A stretch of DNA of 64,000 bases from an uncultured Clostridia bacterium (GTDB lineage: Bacteria > Bacillota > Clostridia > Oscillospirales > Ruminococcaceae): contig CANPYR010000001.1 of assembly GCA_947588805.1 (NCBI GenBank), positions 62,001-126,000 of the forward strand, written 5' to 3'. The translations under genes were made by a program, and so were the position numbers. Under the pieces are notes generated by a model. That model worked only from the letters and a program-made list of their open reading frames with translations, did no database searches and was not told where the DNA came from. Of the stretch, positions 8,390 to 16,426 are shown in pieces. Position 1 is the first letter of the stretch, and every line of letters begins with the position of its first letter.

Positions 8390-9445
8390 TCATACCGTCG
8401 GCGCTTCGGTCACGGATATACTTCTTTTCTCGCAGTCAAGCTCGCACATAAGTCCGTAGGGTACGATCCCAATCGGGTATGCGTGTCCGAAGTTTACGTT
8501 ATAAAAAATCGGGAGGTCCTTTCTTCCGGCTTCATCCGAAACAAAGTCATAAAGAAGCTTTTTGTAGTCCTCATACTTTTCCCGAAGCGGCGGCTTTCCC
8601 ATGATTATCCCGTTGACAACGCCGAGGATACCCTGAGAGCATAGATTTCGCAGTATCCACACAAAAAGCGCTTCGGGGTATTCGTTTCCGCGCTCGGAGT
8701 CTGAGGTCTCGATAAATAAAATCTTCCCTCTCCACTCCTCCAAATCCGGCCAAAGTGACGTTCCGATTATATCCACGAAAGTTTCTATACAGCCGCCCAA
8801 GAGCCTTCCCGAAACCTTTCCCGCGCCCTGCAAGACCTCGTGACACTTAGTATCAGGGATCCTTTCGCGTATCACTCCGGAGCATTCCTTTTTCCACTGT
8901 ACCTTCTGGTCGTCGTCAAAGCATTCAAATCCCGCGGGCAGGATCTCAAAGCTTGACGCAGGCTCAAAAAACGCCCTCTTAAACGCGCTCTCGGTGTAGG
9001 GATTTATCTCCACATACTCTCCCCAGTTGCACATCAGACTGCCGCCGTAGTAGCTTACAAGACCTGCTTTGTACATCATGAAGTGGTTGACGGTTGTATC
9101 GGAAAATCCCATGAATATTTTGGGATTATTCTTTATCGCTTCAAAATCTATATACGGCAAAAGACGAATCGTATCATCGCCGCCTATCGCGCAGATTATC
9201 GCCTTTACGGAGTTGTCTCGGAACGCTTCCATAAGATCCTCGGCGCGCGCTTCGGGGTGGTCAAACAGCCAAGATATACCCTTTAAGGCGTTAGGCATGA
9301 CCTTGACCTCAAGTCCGAATTCGCTTTCAAGCCGCTCTCGGGCGATATCAAGAATATGAATAAATCTCTCTTCGCCGAGCATGCCTTTTGAAAGGCTTAC
9401 GACCGCGACTTTATCGCCGCGTCTTAAACGCGCGGGTTTTAACAT
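8390..9445 (-). CDS. S66 family LD-carboxypeptidase / MccF-like peptidase
   Basis: 351 residues from ATG 9445. The start KPARLRRGDKVAVVSLSKG is typical of family S66. The catalytic Ser is probably in MGFSDTTVN, the Glu in LFIETSDSE and the His in NFGHAYPIG, the order expected for the Ser-Glu-His triad. Members either trim tetrapeptide stems in peptidoglycan recycling or, as in MccF, cleave microcin C7; which applies here cannot be told. A promoter at 9476-9504 lies inside the longer open frame, which supports the later start. No signal peptide, so cytoplasmic. Confidence 0.85.
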   Translation of the reverse strand: MLKPARLRRGDKVAVVSLSKGMLGEERFIHILDIARERLESEFGLEVKVMPNALKGISWLFDHPEARAEDLMEAFRDNSVKAIICAIGGDDTIRLLPYIDFEAIKNNPKIFMGFSDTTVNHFMMYKAGLVSYYGGSLMCNWGEYVEINPYTESAFKRAFFEPASSFEILPAGFECFDDDQKVQWKKECSGVIRERIPDTKCHEVLQGAGKVSGRLLGGCIETFVDIIGTSLWPDLEEWRGKILFIETSDSERGNEYPEALFVWILRNLCSQGILGVVNGIIMGKPPLREKYEDYKKLLYDFVSDEAGRKDLPIFYNVNFGHAYPIGIVPYGLMCELDCEKRSISVTEAPTV

Positions 9446-9475
9446 TCGATCATCTCTTTTCTCGGGTTTTGGGAT

Positions 9476-9504
9476 ATTATAACACGGAAGCCGCGCGGAG
9501 TCAA
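9476..9504 (-). promoter_or_regulatory. Sigma-A promoter of the S66 peptidase gene
   Basis: On the minus strand TTGACT, a 17-nt spacer and TATAAT, 31 bp upstream of ATG 9445. Confidence 0.8.
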
Positions 9505-9554
9505 GTGTAGCGCGGACGGGCGTGATTTCAGGCATAATCATCCCCGGAAAACGT

Positions 9555-9589
9555 AAAAACGACCGTCCCGCTTATAAACAGGACGGTCG
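9555..9589 (-). terminator. Terminator of the AbrB-like gene
   Basis: CGACCGTCC and GGACGGTCG form a perfect nine-pair stem, followed on the minus strand by TTTTT. Confidence 0.85.
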
Positions 9590-9654
9590 ACGTCGGAATA
9601 AAATTGTCCGATACTGAATAAGATTAGTGAGTCGCGAAAACAGCTTCTTCCAAA

Positions 9655-9897
9655 TCAGAAACTCTTGAGCTGATCAAGGCACTTTTTGCATACTATCTTG
9701 CCTTCATACCTGACGGCGTCCTCGTCCGAGCCGCAGAAGATGCAGCTGTCATTGAACTTACGAAGAACGATATTGTCGCCATCGGTAAAAATCTCGATAG
9801 GATCCTTCTCCTTGATGTCAAGCGTCTTACGAAGCTCCATAGGAACGACTATTCTCCCCAGTTCATCCACTTTTCTTACGATTCCGGTTGATTTCAT
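9655..9897 (-). CDS. AbrB-like transition-state regulator with C-terminal zinc ribbon
   Basis: 80 residues. The N-terminus STGIVRKVDELGRIVVPMEL is nearly identical to the swapped-hairpin DNA-binding domain of AbrB. The usual C-terminal oligomerisation domain is replaced by a short CIFC...CKKC segment (residues about 52-74), probably a small zinc ribbon. ATG 9897 has AAAGGAGG seven bases upstream. The gene is divergent from spmA, has a consensus promoter at 10051-10079 and a leader of about 145 nt. It is likely a global growth-phase regulator; its targets are unknown. Confidence 0.88.
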   Translation of the reverse strand: MKSTGIVRKVDELGRIVVPMELRKTLDIKEKDPIEIFTDGDNIVLRKFNDSCIFCGSDEDAVRYEGKIVCKKCLDQLKSF

Positions 9898-10004
9898 GAT
9901 TGTCCTCCTTTGATACATCGTGATGTTTGTTTGGTTGGCTGCAGTAAAAAATACTTCAGTATCGCCTTGGTAAAACAGGTACTCGGCGCCGGCCGGACAT
10001 AATA

Positions 10005-10026
10005 TGAGCATTTTTTTAAATGCTCA
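10005..10026. promoter_or_regulatory. Perfect 9-bp inverted repeat between abrB-like gene and spmA
   Basis: TGAGCATTT, four T and AAATGCTCA form a perfect dyad about 20 bp into the predicted abrB transcript. It could be an operator or an RNA hairpin in the leader. Confidence 0.45.
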
Positions 10027-10050
10027 ACATATTAAATATCTGTTTGAGAT

Positions 10051-10079
10051 ATATTAACATAAATCACATCGTTTGTCAA
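10051..10079 (-). promoter_or_regulatory. Sigma-A promoter of the AbrB-like gene
   Basis: On the minus strand TTGACA, a 17-nt spacer and TAATAT. Transcription would start near 10044, leaving a 5' leader of about 145 nt. Confidence 0.75.
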
Positions 10080-10121
10080 TACATAAAAATATACAAAAAA
10101 CGACTAAAAGTAGGTGAAAAA

Positions 10122-10694
10122 GTGGGGTTTTTGACAATTTTTCTTTTTTTGGTTTCAGCGCTATATTCTGTAAAAGCGGGCACTCTTTCCGCTGTTGCGA
10201 ACGCTGTAACAGAGTGCGGAAGCAGCGCTGTAACACTTGTTATCGGCATGTGCGGAGCGATGGCGGTATGGGGAGGACTTGTAAACGTCGCTAACGAATC
10301 GGGGCTCTCAGAATTATTGACTAAAGCTATGAAACCTTTAATCAACAAAATTTTTAAAGGTTTAAACCGTGACAGCAAAGCGACGAACGCCATAGCATTA
10401 AATATCACTGCAAATCTCTTGGGGCTCGGAAACGCCGCCACGCCGCTCGGTCTCAGCGCGATGAAGCTGCTTGAGGAGGAAGAGCGCGCCGGGGATAAGC
10501 CCACGAAAAACATGACTCTTCTTGCGGTCATAAACGCCTGCTCGTTACAGATCATCCCGACCACCGTGGCTGCGCTTCGGCTTTCTTCCGGCAGCCGTTC
10601 GCCTATGGAGATACTCCCCTGCGTGATCTTGGTTTCGGCGGCTTCGCTTTTGGTCGCGCTCATTACTGCGGAGGTTTTGGAAGGTGGACGTTAG
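10122..10694 (+). CDS. spmA: Spore maturation protein A
   Basis: About 190 residues from GTG 10122, which has AGGTG six bases upstream; B. subtilis SpmA is 196. Several membrane helices surround the nucleoside-recognition (Gate) core: MCGAMAVWGGLVNVANESG, LGLGNAATPLGLSAM and LQIIPTTVAALR. With SpmB it contributes to spore-core dehydration in B. subtilis, probably as a membrane transporter. The end overlaps spmB by 11 bp. Its presence supports a spore-forming host. Confidence 0.93.
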   Translation: MGFLTIFLFLVSALYSVKAGTLSAVANAVTECGSSAVTLVIGMCGAMAVWGGLVNVANESGLSELLTKAMKPLINKIFKGLNRDSKATNAIALNITANLLGLGNAATPLGLSAMKLLEEEERAGDKPTKNMTLLAVINACSLQIIPTTVAALRLSSGSRSPMEILPCVILVSAASLLVALITAEVLEGGR

Positions 10695-11202
10695 CTCCGT
10701 TATCGTAGTCGGGATCGTCTGCGGGATACTTATTTACGGGCTTATAAAGCGTACCGACGTAGCTTCGGCGTTTACTAAGGGCGCTGAGGACGGGCTCAGG
10801 ACAGCATTCGGGCTTTTGCCGACGTTATGCTTTGTGACGCTGTCGGTAGCGGCGCTTCGGGCTTCGGGGATCTTGGAAATGATAACCGGGCTGTTAAGTC
10901 CTTTGGCGGGAAGGCTCGGGATACCTGTACAGTGCCTTCCGCTCGCGCTCTTAAGACCTATCTCCGGAAGCGGCGCTCTCACGCTTCTTGGAGAAATTCT
11001 AAAAGACTGCGGCCCGGACAGCTTTGCCGGGAGAACGGCTTCTGTGATGGCGGCTTCGACCGAAACTACGTTTTATACCGTAGCGATATATTTCGGGGCC
11101 GTGAAGGCAAAAAGATCCCGCAAGGCAGTTATAGCCGCGCTTGCGGGAGATATCACCGCTTTTTTCCTTTCGGTATTTGCAGTCAGGATCATTCTCGGAT
11201 GA
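10684..11202 (+). CDS. spmB: Spore maturation protein B
   Basis: 172 residues from GTG 10684 (B. subtilis SpmB has 178). Gate-domain membrane protein with ALLRPISGSGALTLLGEIL and the STETTFYTVAIYFGAV segment typical of SpmB. It acts with SpmA, whose gene it overlaps by 11 bp. Its 3' end overlaps the convergent gene at 11189 by 14 bp, so no room is left for a terminator between the two. Confidence 0.94.
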   Translation: MDVSSVIVVGIVCGILIYGLIKRTDVASAFTKGAEDGLRTAFGLLPTLCFVTLSVAALRASGILEMITGLLSPLAGRLGIPVQCLPLALLRPISGSGALTLLGEILKDCGPDSFAGRTASVMAASTETTFYTVAIYFGAVKAKRSRKAVIAALAGDITAFFLSVFAVRIILG

Positions 11203-11593
11203 ATTTTACCTTCTGAGATCCGCCGTACTCTTTTGAATATTCAAGCTCTCCGCTTCGGTTCAGTATCACCGTAAAGCCCTTTTCGTCGCATTTTGATCTG
11301 AGCCAGCCGTCGGTTCCGTTATCCGATCTTACGGTAAGCTCTCCGCGTGTGCTGTCGTATACGGAATAGATCTTATCCTCATAAATAAGCTCCGCTCTGC
11401 ATTGCAGCTCGTTTTCGTCGTATTCATATACATTCAGAGTCAATTTTCCGTCCTCGGATCTCCAAACGCTGTTTTCGTACTGAGTCGGAGTCGGCATAAA
11501 CGCCGTTCTAAGGCTCCCGATAAGAAGTATTACTATTATTATCGCCGCAAGCGCCGCTATTGCCGCCGCTGCGATCCCCGCCGCCTTTTTCAT
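11189..11593 (-). CDS. Small single-pass membrane protein of unknown function
   Basis: 134 residues. An N-terminal Ala/Ile-rich transmembrane helix (residues 5-28) acts as anchor or uncleaved signal; the rest is a small polar domain likely outside the cell (EYDENELQCRAELIYEDKIY). I do not recognise the family. It starts within a 4-bp overlap with the ymdB stop, so it belongs to that operon. Confidence 0.6.
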   Translation of the reverse strand: MKKAAGIAAAAIAALAAIIIVILLIGSLRTAFMPTPTQYENSVWRSEDGKLTLNVYEYDENELQCRAELIYEDKIYSVYDSTRGELTVRSDNGTDGWLRSKCDEKGFTVILNRSGELEYSKEYGGSQKVKFIRE

Positions 11594-12357
11594 CTTTCAC
11601 ATATCCTTTCTATGCTTAAAGCCCTTCCCGTCTTTTCATCAAACTCAACTACCGCCCCGCAGATAAAGCAGGGCGTTTTCGCTTCATAAAACCTGACCGG
11701 AATCTGAAGTCTCATCTTTTCGATCGCAAGCTCCTTTGCGACTCCGAGAACCGATTCCTCCGGGCCGGTCATTCCTACGTCCGTAATATATGCGGTGCCG
11801 CCGTCAAGAATTTGTTCGTCCGCTGTCTGGACATGAGTATGCGTGCCGAAAAGAGCGGTTATTCTTCCCGCTAAATAATATCCCAGAGCTTTCTTTTCGG
11901 CCGTGGCTTCGGCGTGAAAGTCAAGAAAAATATTATCGGTATCTATTTCCGAAAGTATCCTGTCTATTGTCCTGAAGGGATTTTCAAGCGGCTCCATGAA
12001 CGAAGTCCCTAAAAGATTTATCACCGCTATCTGCGTCCGTCCCATATCGAGTATGAAGTATCCCCTGCCGTACACCTCGTCGGAATAGTTCGCGGGACGG
12101 ATAAGGTGCGGGACCTCGTCGTATACCGTGTGCGCTTCATGCCTTTTAAAGGCGTGATTTCCGGTTGTGATTACGTCCGCGCCGAGACGTGTGAGAGCCC
12201 CGACCGAAACGTTTGTAACGCCGTTTCCGGAAGCGGAATTCTCACCGTTTACCACTAAAACATCCGCGCCGTATCTTATCCTCAGCTCCTTTATCTTTGA
12301 AGCGAGAAACTGGCACCCGACCGCTCCGACTACGTCGCCTATGAACATCAGTTTCAT
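11590..12357 (-). CDS. ymdB: YmdB-type metallophosphoesterase (TIGR00282)
   Basis: 255 residues. Metal-binding motifs FIGDVVG, NGENSASGNG, TTGNHAF, DFHAEAT and GTHTHVQTAD are all present and match the TIGR00282 family. In B. subtilis YmdB is a cyclic-nucleotide phosphodiesterase that affects biofilm and motility programmes. It lies 33 bp downstream of the TtcA-like gene and overlaps the small membrane protein gene. Confidence 0.92.
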   Translation of the reverse strand: MKLMFIGDVVGAVGCQFLASKIKELRIRYGADVLVVNGENSASGNGVTNVSVGALTRLGADVITTGNHAFKRHEAHTVYDEVPHLIRPANYSDEVYGRGYFILDMGRTQIAVINLLGTSFMEPLENPFRTIDRILSEIDTDNIFLDFHAEATAEKKALGYYLAGRITALFGTHTHVQTADEQILDGGTAYITDVGMTGPEESVLGVAKELAIEKMRLQIPVRFYEAKTPCFICGAVVEFDEKTGRALSIERICER

Positions 12358-12389
12358 ATTCAGCCCTCCAAATAGTTCGCTCTTTAAGG

Positions 12390-13139
12390 CTATCTCTTAT
12401 CCTCAGTACCGATTCCTTCCTCTTTGAATCCCCAGCCGTCTATCCCTGCTCTTCTCATCGCCCCGAAAATCCTGTCCGTAAAGCCGTGGTCGCGGCGCTC
12501 CATATCCGCAAGAAATTCCTTTATTTCCTCCCGCTTTGTATGCCCGTCAGCAGGGCATTTCGATTTTACTACCTCTATCCCCTCTCGCCTTAAAGCTCTT
12601 TTTATCTCAGATTCCGGCGCGAATACAAGCGGCCTTATAACCGTTATATCCCTGCGGTCAAGATGGCTTTTCGGCGCGAAACAGCCTATTCTTCCCTCTA
12701 TGAACAGGTTCATCACAAACGTCTCCGCAGCGTCGTTAAAATGATGCCCGAGGGCGACTTTATTGCATCCCGCCTTCTTTGCGGCGTTATGAAGCGCTCC
12801 GCGCCTGAGCTTTGCGCATAATGAACATGGGTGCTCTTCCTTTCTTACGTCAAATACGATCTCCCCTATCCTCGTTCTTTCAAGAATATATTCCACCCCA
12901 AGCCTGTCGCAAAGCTCGCTTACAGCGGAATAGTCCCCCTCCGTCCCGCCGAAGCAGGGGTCGAGCGTTATCGCGACGACGTTATAATCGATCCCTATAA
13001 AGCTTCTGAGTCTTGCAAGACCGATAAGAAGCGCTAAACTGTCCTTTCCTCCGGAAACTCCTACCGCAACCCTGTCTCCGTCCTGCAAAAGATCAAACTC
13101 CGTTATCGCTCTTCTCATATATCCCAAAATTTTCTGCAT
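12390..13139 (-). CDS. TtcA-like tRNA thiolation enzyme
   Basis: 249 residues. The PP-loop motif VSGGKDSLALL activates tRNA with ATP; the CSLC pair (around residue 110) and a Cys later in the protein (KSKCPADG) fit [4Fe-4S] cluster ligands of the TtcA/TtuA group. The family makes 2-thiocytidine at tRNA position 32; Firmicute members are less studied, so the modified base is inferred. It leads the unit with ymdB and has a predicted promoter at 13166-13194. Confidence 0.85.
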   Translation of the reverse strand: MQKILGYMRRAITEFDLLQDGDRVAVGVSGGKDSLALLIGLARLRSFIGIDYNVVAITLDPCFGGTEGDYSAVSELCDRLGVEYILERTRIGEIVFDVRKEEHPCSLCAKLRRGALHNAAKKAGCNKVALGHHFNDAAETFVMNLFIEGRIGCFAPKSHLDRRDITVIRPLVFAPESEIKRALRREGIEVVKSKCPADGHTKREEIKEFLADMERRDHGFTDRIFGAMRRAGIDGWGFKEEGIGTEDKR

Positions 13140-13165
13140 GCTCTCACCTACTCCTTACAGATTAC

Positions 13166-13194
13166 AGTATACTACACTTTTTTCGATTTGAAAA
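13166..13194 (-). promoter_or_regulatory. Possible promoter of the TtcA-like gene
   Basis: On the minus strand TTTTCA, 17 nt and TATACT. The -35 is weak. Confidence 0.5.
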
Positions 13195-13230
13195 GACCCT
13201 TTTTGAAAATTTTTCGCGTAAAAATTCAAC

Positions 13231-13270
13231 AAAAAGCCCTGCGGGAGAACGATCGCTCGCTCTCCCGCAG
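13231..13270 (-). terminator. Strong terminator closing a short intergenic transcript
   Basis: CTGCGGGAGA pairs perfectly with TCTCCCGCAG (ten pairs, 12-nt loop) and is followed on the minus strand by GGGCTTTTTG. It sits between the promoter at 13362 and the TtcA-like gene. Confidence 0.88.
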
Positions 13271-13356
13271 AACCATTTACTTGGAACATTATATTATGAA
13301 GAAGTCATAAAGAAAGTGTCGTATCAAACATAAACACAGTCGAATTAAATTTTCTA
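13231..13356 (-). ncRNA. Candidate small RNA (about 120 nt)
   Basis: A promoter at 13362-13389 and a strong terminator at 13231-13270 on the same strand bracket about 120 nt with no credible coding frame (only tiny frames of 4-8 codons). An internal TATGA-CTTCT-TCATA hairpin is visible. The next gene downstream has its own possible promoter, so this may be an independent sRNA; a terminated leader is the alternative. No known family recognised. Confidence 0.5.
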
Positions 13357-13361
13357 TTTAT

Positions 13362-13389
13362 ATTATACTCAAAAGTTCGGATTTGTAAA
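13362..13389 (-). promoter_or_regulatory. Sigma-A promoter of the candidate small RNA
   Basis: On the minus strand TTTACA, a 16-nt spacer and a perfect TATAAT. Confidence 0.7.
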
Positions 13390-13462
13390 CAGGCAAAATA
13401 TAAGAAAATATATCAATATATAAGGTCTTTACGTTAAGATTGCACAAATTTCATGATTTCCG

Positions 13463-13592
13463 CTGACCGACAGCACCTGTTTTATCCGAATTATTTCCAT
13501 TTTCTAAGATCCTGCTAATGTTCTTAGAAAGATTTAAAATATGCATGAAAATGACGGCTCGGTGTTATCCGCGCCGCATTTCAGTCGGTCAG
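13463..13592. other. 130-nt rod-like nested inverted repeat
   Basis: CTGACCGAC (13463-13471) is complementary to GTCGGTCAG (13584-13592). Inside lie CACC/GGTG, CATTTTC/GAAAATG and a perfect TTTCTAAGA/TCTTAGAAA hairpin (13501-13530), though the last two share bases at their edges. No terminator-like U-run follows on either strand. The shape resembles a structured RNA or cruciform; strand and function are unknown. Confidence 0.45.
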
Positions 13593-13614
13593 AATACTGT
13601 AAAGCTGTATGCCT

Positions 13615-13869
13615 TTACTTGTTCTTTTCCTGATATTCCTTGAGAGCCTTGGCGAGCTGGTCGGGGCAGGAAGTGTTTTTCATCCCGCACTTGGTATTCT
13701 CAAGCTTTGAAATTACGTCCTCTACCTTCATACCGGTCACAAGCTTTGAGATCCCCTTGAGGTTTCCGTTGCAGCCGCCGATGAATTCTACAGACCTGAT
13801 AACTCCGTCCTCTATTTCAAGATTTATCTGACGCGAGCAGGTGCCTTTGGTGAGATATTGGTATTCCAT
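13615..13869 (-). CDS. TSCPD domain protein (TIGR03905 type)
   Basis: 84 residues. It carries the hallmark NTSCPDQLAKAL ending, with further Cys in GTCSRQ, GGCNGN and TKCGMK, matching the small stand-alone TSCPD proteins of Clostridia. The TSCPD domain is otherwise the C-terminus of some ribonucleotide reductases and may bind metal; the stand-alone form has no assigned function. It is followed by a long non-coding gap. Confidence 0.85.
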   Translation of the reverse strand: MEYQYLTKGTCSRQINLEIEDGVIRSVEFIGGCNGNLKGISKLVTGMKVEDVISKLENTKCGMKNTSCPDQLAKALKEYQEKNK

Positions 13870-13926
13870 TTTTTAACCGCCTTTCAGTTTTTGTTTTATT
13901 TTTTTAGCTGTTTAAATTATTGCTTA

Positions 13927-14877
13927 TTACGAAAAATATTTTTTCACAAACTCCGGCTCGGGAGCCTTTACAGTGAGCCCGTCAAGATATCTTAGCGGCG
14001 AAGCGTTATCCGAAACTACGAATCTGAGCTTATACGCGCAAAGAGCCTGGGATTTGGCGCGATATTTTCTGTTCGGAACGTTTTTACCGTATTTTCCGTC
14101 CCCTAAAAGAGGACAGCCTATATACGCCATATGCGCCCTTATCTGATGAGTCCTTCCGGTGTGGAGCCTTACCTCGCAAAGCGCAAGGCTGTCGCGGGTA
14201 TCGAGCACCTTATATTCCGTAACAGCCGACTTAGCTCCGGGAGTTTTTTCCTTTTTTACATATACCGTGTTTTCGCTTTCGGATTTTTCAAGATATGTTT
14301 TTATTATCCCCTCCGGCTCCCTCGGGATACCGGCAGTCACGCAAAGATATATCTTTTCTACGCTTCTTTGCCTGATGAGAAGATTCATCTCCCGAAGCGC
14401 GGAAGCGTTTTTAGCGCAAATAACAAGCCCTTCGGTGTTTCGGTCTATTCTGTTGCAGAGCGCCGGGGCGAAGCTGTGTTCGTTTTCGGGGACGTACTCC
14501 CCTTTTTTCTTTAAATATGCCGTTATCCTCGCTATAAGCGTATCGGGAGAATTCTCGTTATCCTCGTGAACCACAAGCCCCGCCTGCTTATATACGATCA
14601 GAATATTTTCATCCTCATAAACCGCCCGGATATCGCCCGCTTCTTCGGTCTCGGGCTTTTTCGGAGCTTCGGTGAAATACTCGTCCGGGATATAAAATCG
14701 CATCACGTCGCCGGCGTTTAATCGCGTTGAGATCTCAAGTCGCTTTCCGTTCAGCTTTATATCCTTGGAACGGATATATTTATACATCCTGCCGTCCGGC
14801 AGTGCGGGAAGCGCTTTTCTGATAAACCTGTCCGCACGCTGTCCCGCGTCGTTTTCGGTAATAATTATTTCGCGCAT
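13927..14877 (-). CDS. RluA-family 23S rRNA / tRNA pseudouridine synthase
   Basis: 316 residues from ATG 14877 (GGGGGCGA upstream). An N-terminal S4 RNA-binding domain (about residues 10-65, RADRFIRKALP ... GDVMRFYI) precedes the synthase domain with the catalytic Asp in NRIDRNTEGL (HRLD in most homologues; here the His is Asn) and LHTGRTHQIRAHMAYIGCPLLGD. The exact uridine cannot be told. A MITE-like repeat ends 24 bp upstream of the start codon, so the promoter may lie in or beyond it. Confidence 0.9.
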   Translation of the reverse strand: MREIIITENDAGQRADRFIRKALPALPDGRMYKYIRSKDIKLNGKRLEISTRLNAGDVMRFYIPDEYFTEAPKKPETEEAGDIRAVYEDENILIVYKQAGLVVHEDNENSPDTLIARITAYLKKKGEYVPENEHSFAPALCNRIDRNTEGLVICAKNASALREMNLLIRQRSVEKIYLCVTAGIPREPEGIIKTYLEKSESENTVYVKKEKTPGAKSAVTEYKVLDTRDSLALCEVRLHTGRTHQIRAHMAYIGCPLLGDGKYGKNVPNRKYRAKSQALCAYKLRFVVSDNASPLRYLDGLTVKAPEPEFVKKYFS

Positions 14878-14900
14878 AATTCGCCCCCGCTCCGGAAGTA

Positions 14901-15159
14901 GGGCACCACCGCACAATTATTTTGGTGCAGATACGCAGTCAGATTTTTTGTCAGATGAAACAAAAACCGGAGCTAATACTTTGTGTATTAGCGAGGATTT
15001 TTGTGAAATATGACGAAAAATATGCAATAAAAGCTGGTTTTATTCCCAATCGGACTTCGTGGACATAAACGACCGCCCACTCGTCCTCTTGGATAAAACC
15101 CCGCGTTTATTCGCAGATGCGCCAAAAAGGCGTTAGCCGCTAATTGCGCGGTGGTGCCT
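14901..15159 (-). mobile_element. MITE-like element, copy 1 (259 bp)
   Basis: Terminal inverted repeats GGGCACCACCGCACAATTA (left) and TAATTGCGCGGTGGTGCCT (right) close a non-coding element flanked by TA on both sides (14899-14900 and 15160-15161). Inside are the hairpin GCTAATAC/GTATTAGC and a GCGCC/GGCG hairpin. It shares its ends with the copies at 32411 and 56538 and lies inverted relative to them. The TA flanks suggest an IS630/mariner-type mover; no transposase gene is in the window. Confidence 0.75.
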
Positions 15160-15176
15160 TAGGATTTCATATCTCC

Positions 15177-16364
15177 CTATCCCCTTTTAAGTATTTCAAG
15201 GCACATCCTGCCGTTGTGATAGGGACATTTCCACGGCTCCACTATCGGCTTTCGGGACGGCGTGCCGTCCTCATATACCTCCGAGAACCATTCCGAACCC
15301 TCGCGCTTATCGGATATCACGTCGCGGATATATCTCCACTGGCTCAGGTAGGCGTTTCTGAATTTTATGTCCCCGGTCTTTTCGTATGCGTTAAGAAATC
15401 CCAAAAGCGCTTCGGCCTGCACCCACCATATCCTCACGGTATTTATCTTTCCGTTCTCGCTTTCGTTGCAAAAACCGTTCTCTGTAAACGCCGTCTCGAA
15501 AGTATGCTCAGCCATTTCAAGAAGCGCGGGACGGATCTCTTCGTTAAGCCTTTGATCGTTAAGAAGATCAAGAGTATGCCCAATAAGCCAGGAGGTTTCT
15601 ATATCGTGGCCGAAGCTGTGAAGATCTATAAGCGAATTATAGTCTTTGTCAAAAAATACATCCTGCCTTCTGAGCTTTTTATTATAAATCTTCGTGTAAA
15701 AGATATCCTCGATATAAATAAGGCGTTCTCTTACTCTTTCGCTCCCCGAAGCTTCATAAAGCCCGGTATAGCCTTCCATAACGTGCAGGATAGTATTCAT
15801 AGTTCTTCCGGCTTCAACGCCGTTTTCCGAAAGCTTATCGTTTCCCGCGGGCTTCCAGTCAACCGTAAAGGCTTCAAGATATCCCCCGCCGTCTCTGCAT
15901 TTAGTCTCTATGACCTCAAAAATTTCGTTCGCTCTCTTAAGAGCTTCATTTTTCCCGCTTGCTCGGTAGTAAGCGGAGAGCGCATATATAGCAAACGCCT
16001 GATTATATGTGTGCTTAGTACCGTCTACTATCTTTCCGTCGGGGGCTATGGACCAGTATACCCCGCCGTTTTCGCTGTCGGTCATCCTTTTAAGCATTTC
16101 ATACGCGTGATCCGCTTCGGAAAGAAGCTCGGGATCATTAAAATACATATAAGCTTCCGAGAAAAACCAGAGTATCCTGCTGTTTAATATACACCCTCGC
16201 TCCGCCATGGGATCGCGCTTAAGATCACAGTCCACAAATCCTATATAACCGCCGTTTTCATCGTCTCTTAAGCCGCGCCAGAACGGTATTATCTTCTCGG
16301 TCAGTTCTTTATAAACCTCCGCTCTGAAAATTCTGTCTTCCTCTGAAAGCTCGGTTACGCTCAT
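15177..16364 (-). CDS. Cellobiose 2-epimerase (AGE family)
   Basis: 395 residues. The sequence follows the Ruminococcus albus-type enzyme closely: IIPFWRGLRDDENGGYIG near the start, SRILWFFSEAYM, TKHTYNQAFAIYALSAYY, catalytic-His segment SFGHDIETSWL, VWWVQAEA-like RIWWVQAEALLGF and the end WKCPYHNGRMCLEI. The enzyme turns cellobiose into 4-O-glucosyl-mannose (and epimerises other beta-1,4 disaccharides) in the cytosol, the entry to the mannobiose-phosphorylase route. It stands alone here, with GGGAGG before ATG 16364 and a MITE-like repeat behind it. Confidence 0.92.
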   Translation of the reverse strand: MSVTELSEEDRIFRAEVYKELTEKIIPFWRGLRDDENGGYIGFVDCDLKRDPMAERGCILNSRILWFFSEAYMYFNDPELLSEADHAYEMLKRMTDSENGGVYWSIAPDGKIVDGTKHTYNQAFAIYALSAYYRASGKNEALKRANEIFEVIETKCRDGGGYLEAFTVDWKPAGNDKLSENGVEAGRTMNTILHVMEGYTGLYEASGSERVRERLIYIEDIFYTKIYNKKLRRQDVFFDKDYNSLIDLHSFGHDIETSWLIGHTLDLLNDQRLNEEIRPALLEMAEHTFETAFTENGFCNESENGKINTVRIWWVQAEALLGFLNAYEKTGDIKFRNAYLSQWRYIRDVISDKREGSEWFSEVYEDGTPSRKPIVEPWKCPYHNGRMCLEILKRG

Positions 16365-16426
16365 ATTCTACCTCCCCGCGCAGAAACCCGCGCGAACGAA
16401 TTTATATTATTTATCCGTATTATCCT

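Noticed and set aside
9446-9541. Upstream extension of the S66 peptidase frame
   Set aside because: It contains the promoter TTGACT-17-TATAAT and lacks family similarity.
13463-13592. 6S RNA
   Set aside because: The rod shape is suggestive, but the length is short and I could not identify the promoter-like central bubble.
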